From Pasteurella sp049941595 (GTDB lineage Bacteria > Pseudomonadota > Gammaproteobacteria > Enterobacterales > Pasteurellaceae): 64,000 nt of DNA. The notes under the pieces were generated by a model. That model had not been told where the DNA came from. It made no database searches and worked only from the letters and a program-made list of their open reading frames with translations. Location of the stretch: NCBI GenBank assembly GCA_049941595.1, contig JBNFNA010000002.1, forward strand, positions 124,001 through 188,000, written 5' to 3'. Of the stretch, positions 35,526-44,512 are shown in pieces; position 1 is the stretch's first letter, and the number at the start of each line of letters is the position of its first letter. The position numbers were made by a program, and so were the translations under genes.

Positions 35526-35554
35526 CCAATATTTCTTTATGCTTATGTCTGCGC

Positions 35555-35594
35555 AAAGTGCGGTTAAAAATACAAGAAAATAACCGCACTTTTC
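35555..35594. terminator. Terminator of paired uptake signals after the YpjD-like gene
   Basis: AAAGTGCGGTTA and TAACCGCACTTTT form a stem separated by a short loop. Both arms are complete uptake signals. Confidence 0.8.
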
Positions 35595-35659
35595 AATTTT
35601 TGTTCACTCAATGCTATTTATCAGAGTGAATTTGTTGTTAACTTGAAAAAGGATGCATT

Positions 35660-36919
35660 TTGGACAGTATTCCCCTTAGTACCCTGTTTATTACCCTCAT
35701 AGTTTTACTTATCACATCAGCCTATTTTTCAGGCTCTGAAACAGGTCTGTTGTCTGCTAACAGATATCGCCTCCGCCATTTAGCGGAAAAAGGGCATAAA
35801 GGCGCAAAAAAAGCAGAAAAATTACTGAAAAAAACAGATGTATTACTTAGCCTCATTCTGATTTGTAACAATCTCGTCAATATTACCGCATCCGCTATTA
35901 CCACCATTATTGGTATGCGTTTATATGGCGATGCCGGGGTGGCCATTGCAACAGGTGCATTAACCTTTGTTATGCTGATCTTTGCGGAAATTTTGCCAAA
36001 AACCATTGCGGCACGTTATCCAGAAAAAGTGGCGTTTACCTCAAGCCATTTGCTGTCGGTGTTCCTCCGTTTATTCACCCCAGTAGTTTATTTAATGAAT
36101 TTGATCATTCAGGGGATCTTAGCACTTTTACGTCTAAAATCAGATGCGAAATCCAATTCATTAAGCCCAGAAGAACTACGCTCTATTGTGAATGAATCGG
36201 GTAAATTTATTCCCTCTGCCCACCAAGAAATGCTACTGTCGATCCTAGATTTAGAAGAAGTCACCGTCGATGATATTATGGTGCCACGCAACGACATTGG
36301 TGGTATTGATATTGATGACGACTGGAAATCCATTATGCGTCAATTAAATCACGCAGCTCACGGCCGTGTCGTGCTGTATAAAGGCAGTATGGATGAAAAT
36401 ATTTTAGGTATGCTGCGTGTGCGTGAAGCCTACCGATTGATGTTAGATAAAAATGAATTTAATAAAGAAACCTTAATCCGTGCTGCAGATGAAGTCTATT
36501 TCATCCCTGAAGGCACTGCGCTGAATACGCAATTGCTCAATTTCCGCAACAATAAAGAACGTATAGGTTTAGTTGTTGATGAATACGGTGATATTAAAGG
36601 CTTAGTGACCTTAGAAGACATTCTCGAAGAAATTGTCGGTGAGTTTACCACCTCCACTGCACCTTCAATTGATGAGGAAGTAATGCAGCAATCGGATGGC
36701 TCAATTATCATCGAAGGCTCTGCAAACTTACGTGATTTGAATAAGTTGTTTGACTGGAATTTAGATACGGAAGATGCGCGTACTTTTAATGGTTTAATCT
36801 TAGAACACTTAGAGGAAATCCCTGAAGAAGGGACAATTTGTGAAATCAACGGCTTAAAAATTACCATCTTAGAAGTCGCGGACAATATGGTTAAACAAGC
36901 AAAAGTCGTCAAAATTTAA
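35660..36919 (+). CDS. HlyC/CorC-type membrane protein (YfjD family, DUF21-CBS-CorC)
   Basis: The 419-aa protein has an N-terminal DUF21 membrane domain (three or four helices, with SGSETGLLSANRYRLRHLAEKG), two CBS domains around 190-330 (DIMVPRNDI...; ERIGLVVDEYGDIKGLVTLEDILEEIVGE) and a C-terminal CorC_HlyC domain. Relatives (CNNM/CorB/CorC) handle Mg or Co transport or resistance, so a magnesium or cobalt role is likely but not shown. It starts with TTG at 35660, eight bases after AAGGA; the ATG at 35653 is out of frame. A terminator follows at 36935. Confidence 0.88.
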   Translation: MDSIPLSTLFITLIVLLITSAYFSGSETGLLSANRYRLRHLAEKGHKGAKKAEKLLKKTDVLLSLILICNNLVNITASAITTIIGMRLYGDAGVAIATGALTFVMLIFAEILPKTIAARYPEKVAFTSSHLLSVFLRLFTPVVYLMNLIIQGILALLRLKSDAKSNSLSPEELRSIVNESGKFIPSAHQEMLLSILDLEEVTVDDIMVPRNDIGGIDIDDDWKSIMRQLNHAAHGRVVLYKGSMDENILGMLRVREAYRLMLDKNEFNKETLIRAADEVYFIPEGTALNTQLLNFRNNKERIGLVVDEYGDIKGLVTLEDILEEIVGEFTTSTAPSIDEEVMQQSDGSIIIEGSANLRDLNKLFDWNLDTEDARTFNGLILEHLEEIPEEGTICEINGLKITILEVADNMVKQAKVVKI

Positions 36920-36934
36920 CCGCCCTTTCTCCAC

Positions 36935-36967
36935 TTGCGATGTGCTAAAACACATCGCATTTTTATT
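36935..36967 (+). terminator. Terminator after the CorC-type gene
   Basis: TGCGATGTG and CACATCGCA form a perfect 9-bp stem with loop CTAAAA, followed by TTTTTATT. Confidence 0.85.
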
Positions 36968-37068
36968 CTTTTGAGCTTACTCAAAAAAGCATTGATTTAG
37001 CGCAAAAGAATGCACCTCATTTTTGGTTTATTATTTACCTCTTTTTTTCATATGTTAGAATCTTGCAA

Positions 37069-37096
37069 TTGAAATTAATTCTCAATACCGTATAAT
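37069..37096 (+). promoter_or_regulatory. Iron-type (Fur-box-like) promoter of exbB-exbD-tonB
   Basis: The imperfect palindrome TTGAAATTAATTCTCAA (37069-37085) resembles a Fur box. Its first six bases (TTGAAA) also serve as a -35, with a 16-bp spacer to TATAAT (37091-37096), 42 nt before exbB. Iron control of exbB-exbD-tonB is established in many Gram-negatives. Confidence 0.6.
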
Positions 37097-37137
37097 AACA
37101 TAATCTTTTTTTGCGATAAAAATTAAAGGGTTTAAAT

Positions 37138-37596
37138 ATGCCACAGTTATTCCAATTCTTACAAGAATACATTGATTATATTATTTTAGGCCTATTGGCT
37201 ATTATGAGTTTCATTATGCTTTGGCTCGTCATTGAGCGTTTCCTTTTCTTAAATAAAGTAGATGTATCAACTTACGACAACGTACATGAATTAGACATCG
37301 ATCTACAACGTCACCTCACCGCAATTTCAACTATTGGTTCAAATGCACCTTATGTAGGCCTATTAGGAACCGTTATCGGTATTCTTCTCACATTCTATGA
37401 ACTTGGTCACTCTGGTGGTGAAATTGATGCAGCAGCCATTATGGTGCATTTATCATTAGCTTTAAAAGCAACAGCAGTAGGTATCTTAGTCGCAATTCCG
37501 TCAATGGTGTTTTACAACGGCTTAGGACGCAAAGTTGAAGTTAATCGTTTGAAATGGTTTGCCTTAAACGAGAAAAAAACACAACCAAATGCATAG
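37138..37596 (+). CDS. exbB: TonB-system proton channel protein ExbB
   Basis: ExbB forms the inner-membrane pentamer that with ExbD uses proton motive force to energise TonB for haem, iron and vitamin import. The 152-aa form has three helices (IILGLLAIMSFIMLWLVIERFLFL; NAPYVGLLGTVIGILLTFYEL; SLALKATAVGILVAIPSMVFYNGL) and the family motif AVGILVAIPSM. This is the short Pasteurellaceae type. exbD begins directly after its stop. Confidence 0.94.
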   Translation: MPQLFQFLQEYIDYIILGLLAIMSFIMLWLVIERFLFLNKVDVSTYDNVHELDIDLQRHLTAISTIGSNAPYVGLLGTVIGILLTFYELGHSGGEIDAAAIMVHLSLALKATAVGILVAIPSMVFYNGLGRKVEVNRLKWFALNEKKTQPNA

Positions 37597-37995
37597 GTGG
37601 CCAAGGTGAAAAAGTTTGATGAAATCAACATTATCCCTTTTATCGACATTATGTTGGTATTATTGGCGATCGTTTTAATCACCGCCTCTTTTATTTCACA
37701 AGGGAAAATCCAAGTGAACGTGCCAAAAGCAAGTTCGACTGTCGCATTTCGTTCTGATGATTTGGCAAAACTCCTTACTGTAACGGAAACTGGTGAAATT
37801 TTCTTTAATGATAAACCAATTACAGCAGAAGCATTAGAAGCAGAAATCGCAACTTGGGCAAAAGATCAAAAAGTTACGCTTAAAGTAGATGCAAAATCGA
37901 CTTTCCAAGACTTTGTGTCGATTACAGATATGATGGCAAAAAACGAAATTAAAAATGTTGCTATCGTCACCGTCAAAGAAAAGGCAGCTCAATGA
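37597..37995 (+). CDS. exbD: TonB-system channel protein ExbD
   Basis: The 132-aa protein has one membrane helix with the essential Asp (INIIPFIDIMLVLLAIVLITASF) and a periplasmic domain (KVTLKVDAKSTFQDFVSITDMM). The GTG at 37597 abuts the exbB stop; a GTG three codons later (MKKFDEIN) is an alternative with a better GGTGG spacing. Its stop overlaps the tonB ATG (ATGA), so the three genes are tightly coupled. Confidence 0.94.
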   Translation: MAKVKKFDEINIIPFIDIMLVLLAIVLITASFISQGKIQVNVPKASSTVAFRSDDLAKLLTVTETGEIFFNDKPITAEALEAEIATWAKDQKVTLKVDAKSTFQDFVSITDMMAKNEIKNVAIVTVKEKAAQ

Positions 37996-38762
37996 TAGTT
38001 AAAAATCGTTCTTGTGTCGGTTTTGCAATTTCATTGCTTTTTCACGCAAGTTTTGTGTCTTTCCTTTACTGGATCGTGCAAAAAGACGATGACAGTGCGA
38101 ATGGCTTTACTGCCGATGTAATATCGACTCATATTTCAATGGAAATGCTGGCTGCAACAGTGATTGCCGAACCGGAGCCTGAGCCAGAACCGGCACCGCC
38201 TGAAATTGAGCCAGAAAAACCGAAAGAAGAAGTTGCAGATCCTACGGTAAAACCTGAACCGCCTAAGGAAATTGAAAAACCGAAAGAGCCGGAAAAACCA
38301 AAAGAAAAGCCGAAGGAAAAACCAAAAGATAAGCCCAAGAAACCGAAAAAAGAGCAAAAAGATTTGCCTAAATCGGATCGTCAGATTGATTCAAATTCCT
38401 CAATCAATCAGCAGGCAACCACCACAGGTAATGTGACAACCAATAATCCAAACCTTGTGGGTAAAGGGAATAGTACAAACGAAATCAATGCGTATCGTTC
38501 TGCATTACGTCGCGAAATTGAAAAACATAAACGTTATCCAAATCGCGCACGTATGATGCGTAAACAAGGTGTTGTGACTGTCACATTCCACATTAATAAT
38601 GCCGGTAGCATTAGTAATGCTCGAATTGCGAAGTCATCAGGTTCTGAGGAACTTGACAATGCAGCACTTGCCGCAGTGAATAGCGCTCGTCCTATTGGCC
38701 CGCTACCAGCTGGAATGGCAAATGAAGTCACTGTACCGGTGAGTTTCAAAATCACGAACTAA
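37992..38762 (+). CDS. tonB: Energy transducer TonB
   Basis: TonB spans the periplasm to drive outer-membrane receptors. The 256-aa sequence has an N-terminal anchor (CVGFAISLLFHASFVSFLYWIV) with the family His, a long Pro/Glu/Lys-rich segment of EP and KP repeats from about 55 to 125, an Asn/Ser/Thr-rich linker, and the globular C-terminal domain (KRYPNRARMMRKQGVVTVTFHINNAGSISNARIAKSSGSEELDNAAL). Complete. TonB box receptors are not in this window. Confidence 0.96.
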   Translation: MIVKNRSCVGFAISLLFHASFVSFLYWIVQKDDDSANGFTADVISTHISMEMLAATVIAEPEPEPEPAPPEIEPEKPKEEVADPTVKPEPPKEIEKPKEPEKPKEKPKEKPKDKPKKPKKEQKDLPKSDRQIDSNSSINQQATTTGNVTTNNPNLVGKGNSTNEINAYRSALRREIEKHKRYPNRARMMRKQGVVTVTFHINNAGSISNARIAKSSGSEELDNAALAAVNSARPIGPLPAGMANEVTVPVSFKITN

Positions 38763-38766
38763 CCTC

Positions 38767-38796
38767 AAAGTGCGGTAAAAAATACCGCACTTTTTT
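38767..38796 (+). terminator. Terminator of paired uptake signals after tonB
   Basis: AAAGTGCGGTA and TACCGCACTTTTTT form a tight stem ending in a T run. Confidence 0.85.
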
Positions 38797-38949
38797 CTTT
38801 TCACCATATATTTCACTTCAAAAATAGTGTTCCACATCATATTTTAATATTATTAGTCCTTGATATTCATATAAGTTATTTGATTATTTTTTATCTCAAT
38901 CTTATGATAAAGATGTTTTTATTTGGGAATATTTTTTAAGGAAAGTAAT

Positions 38950-39420
38950 ATGACAGAAAAACAAATCGCAATTATAAGCAGCCTTTTGAGCTTCTTAATT
39001 ATTGCTGGCTATGGGGCTCTAAGTAGTTATTTGTCAAATAGTAGCCTTGAACTCACGACTGGAAAAATCATCGAATTTGCCTTGTTAAATATGTTCACTC
39101 TTATTATCCCTTTTGTGCTAGCTTGTCTTCCCTATCTTTTTGTACGCCCAGCAGCCATCACAGGCAGTACATTATCAGCATTACTCATTTTTGTGATTGT
39201 CGCAATAATGTCTTATTCAACGACCGATCCTAAAGGGGCAGCGGCAATTTGGGCAATTTATATTTTCTGGCTACTTGGTGCGACAATTACGTCACTTATC
39301 ATTGCCATATTAAAACCTAAATTCGTTACAGCAAGTGTAATGAGAGCCTTTTTATTTAGTGTTTTGTTCACGCTAGTTGTCAGCTTTGCGGTAGGCTTAA
39401 CTATCAGTAAACTTTTATAA
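38950..39420 (+). CDS. Hypothetical four-helix inner-membrane protein
   Basis: The 156-aa protein starts MTEKQIAIISSLLSFLIIAGYGAL after AAGGAAAG; the open frame extends nine codons upstream, but without a ribosome-binding site. It has four predicted membrane helices and short loops, with no charged active-site motif. I do not recognise the family. It stands alone between the TonB operon and a decayed gene. Confidence 0.75.
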   Translation: MTEKQIAIISSLLSFLIIAGYGALSSYLSNSSLELTTGKIIEFALLNMFTLIIPFVLACLPYLFVRPAAITGSTLSALLIFVIVAIMSYSTTDPKGAAAIWAIYIFWLLGATITSLIIAILKPKFVTASVMRAFLFSVLFTLVVSFAVGLTISKLL

Positions 39421-39439
39421 TCCTAACTATTTAAAGCGA

Positions 39440-39858
39440 GAATAAAATAAGCAATCCCAACCAGAACAACCAAAAGAAGTTTGGAAATCGATTGCATTAA
39501 ATGGCAATAACCAAACCCATAATCAAGAGGAATACCTATACTGAAAGTGTGCCTTCCCAAAATGAAGCAATCGCAAAAGTGCTAGCAAAATGCAGACAAG
39601 GTGAAAAAGCGGGCAGTGCGTGCCAAACGTAGCAAACATTTAGCAGCCTTTGTTTAGCGTTTAGTTCCGGTGATAAAACAAAATTTCTATTATGTAGGTA
39701 TCGAGCTAACCCAGGCTGGAAGTCAGGATCTTTCTCACAAAGTGTGCCAAGAAAAAGCCGAGCATTGTCGCCTTGCAATGCCTGCGAGCTGTGCTTTGCC
39801 TTGTGGTCCAACTCAAGCAAGCTGCAAAATTGGCAAGCCAATGCTAGACCAAAATTAG
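39440..39858 (+). pseudogene. Decayed secreted-protein gene, possibly DUF4189-like
   Basis: This 500-bp gap has no intact gene, but plus-strand frames hold fragments that read as one broken protein. One frame has PEQPKEVWKSIALNGNNQTH, a second has ESVPSQNEAIAKVLAKC, a third has FYYVGIELTQAGSQDL and then SHKVCQEKAEHCRLAMPASC. The W-x-x-I-A strand, the neAiakvLakC helix and Cys-rich spacing recall DUF4189 proteins. Several frameshifts and in-frame stops are present and no signal peptide or start remains. The family guess is weak. Confidence 0.35.
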
Positions 39859-39865
39859 TCCAATA

Positions 39866-39900
39866 AAAAATGGGTTAACTTCTTGGTTAACCCATTTTTA
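39866..39900. terminator. Terminator of the M48 peptidase gene
   Basis: AAATGGGTTAAC and GTTAACCCATTT form a 12-bp perfect stem around TTCTTG, flanked by A and T tracts. It faces the minus-strand peptidase that ends at 39923. Confidence 0.85.
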
Positions 39901-39922
39901 TTTATCTCATTCTCAATAACGA

Positions 39923-40696
39923 CTAATGTTTCTTCGATTGTTTATATAATTCAATCGCTTGTGGCATTAAGCGTAATAAGTTTTGTTGGCGATCTGCATC
40001 ACTTGGGTGAGTTGAAGATAACGCTGCTAATACACTTTGCGAACCTTGTGAGGCACTTTGCATTTTTTGCCAAAGTTTTGGCGCAGCTTCAGGGTTAAAG
40101 CCTGATTTTGCCATTAACATTAAACCGACTTCATCCGCTTCTGTTTCATTGCTACGAGAATACGGTTTGTCTAACGCCCAATCTTTGGTTAAGCCAACCA
40201 CTAATGAACTGCCATCAGAGCCAATTTGCGTTGAAAGTGCCACGTGAGCAACCTCTGCTAAGACGTTGGTAAATTGCCCCATATTCACTCTTTTCTTACC
40301 GTGCTCTTTTAAAGCGTGTGCCATTTCGTGACCCATTACCGTGGCAATTTCATCATTAGTTAGTTTTAACGTATCCACTAAGCCTGTATAAAATGCCATT
40401 TTTCCACCCGGCATTGCCCAAGCGTTTAATTCTTTTGATTTAATTACACTTAACTGCCAATGGAATTTCTCACCAGTTTGATTTTCTTTATCCGCATAAG
40501 GGACCATTTTCTTAAAGATAGAATGAATTCTTTTTGATGTTGGTGATGATGTATCTAATACGTGTTGCTTACGTGCTTTATCTACTGTTTGTGAATAAGA
40601 AAGTGCCGATTGCTGATTGATAGTCGCAGAATCTGCACAAGCATTTAATAATAGCGCTAAACTCGAAACTAAAACTACTTTCTTTAATGTCATCAT
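39923..40696 (-). CDS. M48-family metallopeptidase lipoprotein (LoiP/YcaL type)
   Basis: The 257-aa outer-membrane-type lipoprotein has a lipobox LLNAC with Cys at 20, the zinc site HEMAH (123-127) and the downstream third ligand in NETEADEVGLMLMAKSGF. E. coli LoiP (YggG) and YcaL are such peptidases and are involved in envelope protein quality control. The start is taken at the ATG at 40696 five bases after GTGAGG; an in-frame TTG lies upstream and another ATG follows at 40693. It lies downstream of ppa across a terminator. Confidence 0.88.
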   Translation of the reverse strand: MMTLKKVVLVSSLALLLNACADSATINQQSALSYSQTVDKARKQHVLDTSSPTSKRIHSIFKKMVPYADKENQTGEKFHWQLSVIKSKELNAWAMPGGKMAFYTGLVDTLKLTNDEIATVMGHEMAHALKEHGKKRVNMGQFTNVLAEVAHVALSTQIGSDGSSLVVGLTKDWALDKPYSRSNETEADEVGLMLMAKSGFNPEAAPKLWQKMQSASQGSQSVLAALSSTHPSDADRQQNLLRLMPQAIELYKQSKKH

Positions 40697-40730
40697 AGAT
40701 GCCTCACTCAAAAATAAAAATTAATTAAAA

Positions 40731-40756
40731 AAATACCGCTCTTTCAAGCGGTATTT
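40731..40756 (-). terminator. ppa terminator
   Basis: AAATACCGCT and AGCGGTATTT form a 10-bp perfect stem with loop CTTTCA between ppa and the downstream peptidase on the minus strand; an A/T-rich tract follows. Confidence 0.75.
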
Positions 40757-40768
40757 ATAACATATTGA

Positions 40769-41296
40769 TTATTTTTTCGCACGTTCAAATGATTCTAAAA
40801 TTTCTTGACGAGCTGCTTCAACACCTTCCCAGCCCTCAACTTTCACCCATTTGCCTGCTTCTAATGCTTTGTAGCTTTCGAAGAAGTGTTGGATTTGTGC
40901 TTTTAATAATGCTGGTAAATCACCAACATCTTTGATGTGATCGTATTCTTTAGTTAATTTGCTGTGTGGAACGGCAACAACTTTCGCATCGCCACCTGCT
41001 TCATCAGTCATTTTTAATACACCAACTGGACGGCAACGAATAACAGAACCCGGTTCTAATGGGTATGGAGTTGGAACTAACACGTCCACGGGGTCACCAT
41101 CAGAAGAAAGAGTGTGGTTTACATAACCGTAGTTTGCAGGATAGAACATTGCTGTTGCCATAAAACGATCCACGAATAATGAACCGCTTTCTTTATCCAC
41201 TTCATATTTGATTGGATCTGAGTTTGCAGGGATTTCAATTACAACATAGATATCATCTGGTAATTCTTTACCTGCTGGTACGTTTTCTAAACCCAT
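40769..41296 (-). CDS. ppa: Inorganic pyrophosphatase
   Basis: The 175-aa hexameric type I enzyme hydrolyses pyrophosphate, driving biosynthetic reactions. The metal-binding signature DGDPVDVLV (near 67-75) and the start MGLENVPAGKELPDDIYVVIEIPANSDPIKYEVDK are family-typical. Confidence 0.97.
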   Translation of the reverse strand: MGLENVPAGKELPDDIYVVIEIPANSDPIKYEVDKESGSLFVDRFMATAMFYPANYGYVNHTLSSDGDPVDVLVPTPYPLEPGSVIRCRPVGVLKMTDEAGGDAKVVAVPHSKLTKEYDHIKDVGDLPALLKAQIQHFFESYKALEAGKWVKVEGWEGVEAARQEILESFERAKK

Positions 41297-41452
41297 TTTT
41301 TATTCCTTATTTCAAGTTAATTATAAATAAAAGCACTCAATTATAGCCTGAATTTACTCAATTTGTCGAGATAGTGAGGGTTATCGTTAGCTGAATGAGA
41401 GGATTAAAAAAGAAATCCACAAAAAGCAAAAAAGCATTTGATTTTTATTTTT

Positions 41453-41470
41453 GCACTACTAAAATAGTGC
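41453..41470 (+). promoter_or_regulatory. Small stem-loop in the permease leader
   Basis: GCACTA and TAGTGC form a 6-bp stem around CTAAAA about 45 nt upstream of the permease start. It could be a short regulatory hairpin or a factor site. No TyrR box (TGTAAA-N6-TTTACA) is visible. Confidence 0.3.
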
Positions 41471-41515
41471 GAGTTTATTTTCTAAATTATAATAACAATT
41501 TAAGTGGTACTTTAT

Positions 41516-42775
41516 ATGACAACAATAAAAAAACTGCCTTCTTTAGTGGGCGGCGCAATGATTATTACAGGCACAGCGATTGGCGCTGGTATGTTAGCAA
41601 ACCCAACAGCAACCGCAGGGGTTTGGTTTATTGGTTCGCTTCTTCTTTTGGCTTACACGTGGTTTTGTATGACAACTTCGGGCTTAATGATCCTCGAAGC
41701 CAACTTGCATTATCCAACAGGTGCGAGCTTTGACACCATTGTGAAAGACTTATTAGGCAACGGTTGGAATGTGCTCAACGGGCTTTCTGTCGCCTTTGTA
41801 CTGTATATTTTAACCTATGCTTACATCACCTCAGGTGGTGGTATTACACAAAACTTACTTAATCAGGTCTTCAGTTCACCAGAAAGTGCGGTGGATATTG
41901 GACGCGGTTTTGGCTCGCTAATTTTCTGTATTGTACTCGCCGCTTTTGTATGGTTATCCACGAAGGCGGTCGATCGTTTTACCACTGTACTCATTGCAGG
42001 TATGATTGTCGCGTTCTTTCTTTCCACCAGCGACTTAATTAGCTCAGTAAAAACAGAAGTGTTATTCAACCAAATCGCACAAGGTGAACAACACTATTTA
42101 CCTTATATTTTGACCGCACTTCCTGTCTGCTTAGTATCATTTGGCTTCCACGGGAACGTGCCAAGTTTAGTTAAATATTACGATCGTGATGGCAAACGCG
42201 TGATGAAAGCCATCTTCTTAGGTACAGGCATTGCGTTAGTGATTTACATCTTATGGCAGTTAGCAGTGCAAGGAAACTTGCCACGCGCTGAATTTGCCCC
42301 CGTTATCGAAAAAGGTGGCGACATCGCGGCACTACTTGGTGCACTTTCACAATATATCCAAACAGATTACATTGGCGTGGTACTGAACTTCTTTGCTTAT
42401 ATGGCGATTGCAAGCTCATTCTTAGGCGTAAGTTTAGGTTTATTTGACTATATTTCCGACCTATTCAAATTAGATGACAGCTTATCAGGCAGAACTAAAG
42501 CAACTTTAATCACATTCTTACCGCCATTATTATTAAGCTTACAATTCCCTTATGGATTTGTGATCGCCATTGGCTATGCTGGTTTAGCTGCAACGATTTG
42601 GGCTGCAATTGTGCCAGCGTTATTGGCAAAAGCGACTCGTCAGCGTTTCAAAGACAGTACATATCGTGTTTACGGTGGTAACTTTATGATTTACTTTGTG
42701 ATTTTATTTGGTGTACTCAATATTGTGGCACAAGTTGCTGCACAATTTGGCGTCTTACCGACATTTTTAGGTTAA
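41516..42775 (+). CDS. Aromatic amino acid permease (TyrP/Mtr/TnaB family)
   Basis: This 419-aa inner-membrane proton symporter belongs to the HAAAP family that imports tyrosine or tryptophan. The start MTTIKKLPSLVGGAMIITGTAIGAGMLANPTATAG is very close in pattern to TyrP. About 11 helices are visible. The ATG at 41516 gives the family start; the frame is open four codons more. TyrP rather than Mtr or TnaB seems likelier from the N-terminus, but substrate is uncertain. Confidence 0.88.
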   Translation: MTTIKKLPSLVGGAMIITGTAIGAGMLANPTATAGVWFIGSLLLLAYTWFCMTTSGLMILEANLHYPTGASFDTIVKDLLGNGWNVLNGLSVAFVLYILTYAYITSGGGITQNLLNQVFSSPESAVDIGRGFGSLIFCIVLAAFVWLSTKAVDRFTTVLIAGMIVAFFLSTSDLISSVKTEVLFNQIAQGEQHYLPYILTALPVCLVSFGFHGNVPSLVKYYDRDGKRVMKAIFLGTGIALVIYILWQLAVQGNLPRAEFAPVIEKGGDIAALLGALSQYIQTDYIGVVLNFFAYMAIASSFLGVSLGLFDYISDLFKLDDSLSGRTKATLITFLPPLLLSLQFPYGFVIAIGYAGLAATIWAAIVPALLAKATRQRFKDSTYRVYGGNFMIYFVILFGVLNIVAQVAAQFGVLPTFLG

Positions 42776-42861
42776 ACATCACAAATTTAATGGAAAAAGC
42801 TTGGCTTCATACAAAATTTTGAGTATATAGTTAGCAGATTTTCAATCTCAAGAGGTTTACA

Positions 42862-44511
42862 ATGAAAAAATTAATCAAATTTAGCGCAGTCGCATTGTCA
42901 TTAGGGTTAATCAGTCAAGCATACGCTTACACACAAGACAAAACCTATAACATCACTGTATTACACGCCAACGACACTCACGGTCATTTCTGGAAAAACA
43001 ACAAAGGTGAATACGGTTTTGCCGCACACAAAACGTTAATCGATAATATTCGTAAAGAAGTAGAAGGCAAAGGTGGCTCTGTTGTGTTACTTCACGCAGG
43101 CGACTTCAACACAGGTGTGCCTGAGTCTGATATGCAAAACGCAAAACCTGATATTGAAGGGATGAATATGATTGGTTATGACGTAGCCGTACTAGGTAAC
43201 CACGAATTTGACTTCCCAATGCAACTTCTTGAAATGCAAGAAAAATGGGCTAAATTCCCACTCATTTCAGCTAACGTTATCAACAAAAAAACCAACAAAT
43301 CATTGGTACAACCTTATGTGATGTTGAAAAGAGATGATTTAAAAATTGCTGTTGTGGGATTAACCACCGAAGATACCGGAAAATTAGGTAACCCAGATGT
43401 GGTTGATCACGTTATTTTCAATAACCCGATTGAAACAGCAAAAAACACATTAGCTGAAATCAACAAAACCGAAAAGCCAGATATGCGCATTGCATTAACT
43501 CATATGGGCTACTATTTTGACGGTAAACACGGTCAAAATGCACCGGGCGATGTCACAATGGCTCGCACATTGGATAAAGGCGCATTTGATTTAATCATTG
43601 GTGGACACACACACGACACCGTTTGTATTGATGAACAAGGTCAATTTAAAGCGAAATACACTCCGGGTGAAGAATGTAAACCAGACTTCCAAAACGGCAC
43701 TTGGATTGTTCAAGCGGGCGAATGGGGTAAATTCATTGGCCGTGCGGATTTTGAATTCAAAAACGGCGAAACTAAATTGGTGAAATATGAGTTAATCCCA
43801 GTTAACTTAAAACAAAAAATCAAATTAGAAGACGGTAAATCTGAGTACAAACTCTATCAACCTGAAATCGCTGAAGATCCAGCCGTATTTGCACACTTAA
43901 AAACTTACCAAGACGAAGGTGACCGTTTATTAGGCGTGAAAGTGGGTGAAGTGAAAGGTAAATTTGTGGGTGATCGTAAAATTATTCGTTTCCACCAAAC
44001 TAACCTTGGCCGCTTAATCGCACAATCACAAATGGAACGCGTGAAAGCTGACGTAGGTATTATGAACTCAGGCGGTATCCGTGCAGATATCAACGAAGGT
44101 GAAACCACTTATAAAGACATTCTTACCGTTCAACCTTTCGGTAATATGATTGCTACTGTGGATTTCACCGGTCAAGAGCTTTTAGACTACCTCAATGTTG
44201 TTGCAATGAAACAAGTAGATAGTGGTGCATACCCACAATTTGCAGGCATTTCAATGGTCGTTGACCGTACTGCGCAAAAAGTATTTGATGTAAAAGTGGG
44301 CGGTAAAGCACTTGATTTAAACAAAAAATATAAAGTGTCTGTACCAGATTACTGCGCAGGCGGTGGTGATGGATACCCAGTATTGAAAAAACACCCAAGC
44401 TATGTAAATACAGGTTTCATTGATGCTGAAATGTTGAAAAAATACTTTGAAGAAAACAAAGTATTAGACGCATCTAAATACGATCCAAAAGACGACATCA
44501 TCTTCAAATAA
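42862..44511 (+). CDS. ushA: Periplasmic 5'-nucleotidase / UDP-sugar hydrolase (UshA-like)
   Basis: The 549-aa protein has a Sec signal peptide (MKKLIKFSAVALSLGLISQAYA), a metallophosphatase domain with NDTHGHF (near 37-43), AGDFNTG and GNHEFDF near 112-117, and a 5'-nucleotidase C-terminal domain with GGIRADI and PDYCAGGGDGYP. Its length equals that of E. coli UshA. UshA degrades nucleotides and UDP-sugars in the periplasm for uptake; in Haemophilus relatives such enzymes help use NAD and nucleotides. The NadN of H. influenzae is a longer related protein, so the exact substrate is open. The next gene starts one nucleotide after its stop. Confidence 0.9.
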   Translation: MKKLIKFSAVALSLGLISQAYAYTQDKTYNITVLHANDTHGHFWKNNKGEYGFAAHKTLIDNIRKEVEGKGGSVVLLHAGDFNTGVPESDMQNAKPDIEGMNMIGYDVAVLGNHEFDFPMQLLEMQEKWAKFPLISANVINKKTNKSLVQPYVMLKRDDLKIAVVGLTTEDTGKLGNPDVVDHVIFNNPIETAKNTLAEINKTEKPDMRIALTHMGYYFDGKHGQNAPGDVTMARTLDKGAFDLIIGGHTHDTVCIDEQGQFKAKYTPGEECKPDFQNGTWIVQAGEWGKFIGRADFEFKNGETKLVKYELIPVNLKQKIKLEDGKSEYKLYQPEIAEDPAVFAHLKTYQDEGDRLLGVKVGEVKGKFVGDRKIIRFHQTNLGRLIAQSQMERVKADVGIMNSGGIRADINEGETTYKDILTVQPFGNMIATVDFTGQELLDYLNVVAMKQVDSGAYPQFAGISMVVDRTAQKVFDVKVGGKALDLNKKYKVSVPDYCAGGGDGYPVLKKHPSYVNTGFIDAEMLKKYFEENKVLDASKYDPKDDIIFK

Positions 44512-44512
44512 G

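Noticed and set aside
38129..38357. Long minus-strand frames in tonB rich in Phe/Gly/Ser
   Set aside because: They are the antisense reading of the Pro/Glu/Lys repeats of tonB, with no ribosome-binding site.
39536..39841. A 101-codon minus-strand frame in the relic region
   Set aside because: It lacks a ribosome-binding site and reads antisense to better protein-like fragments on the plus strand.
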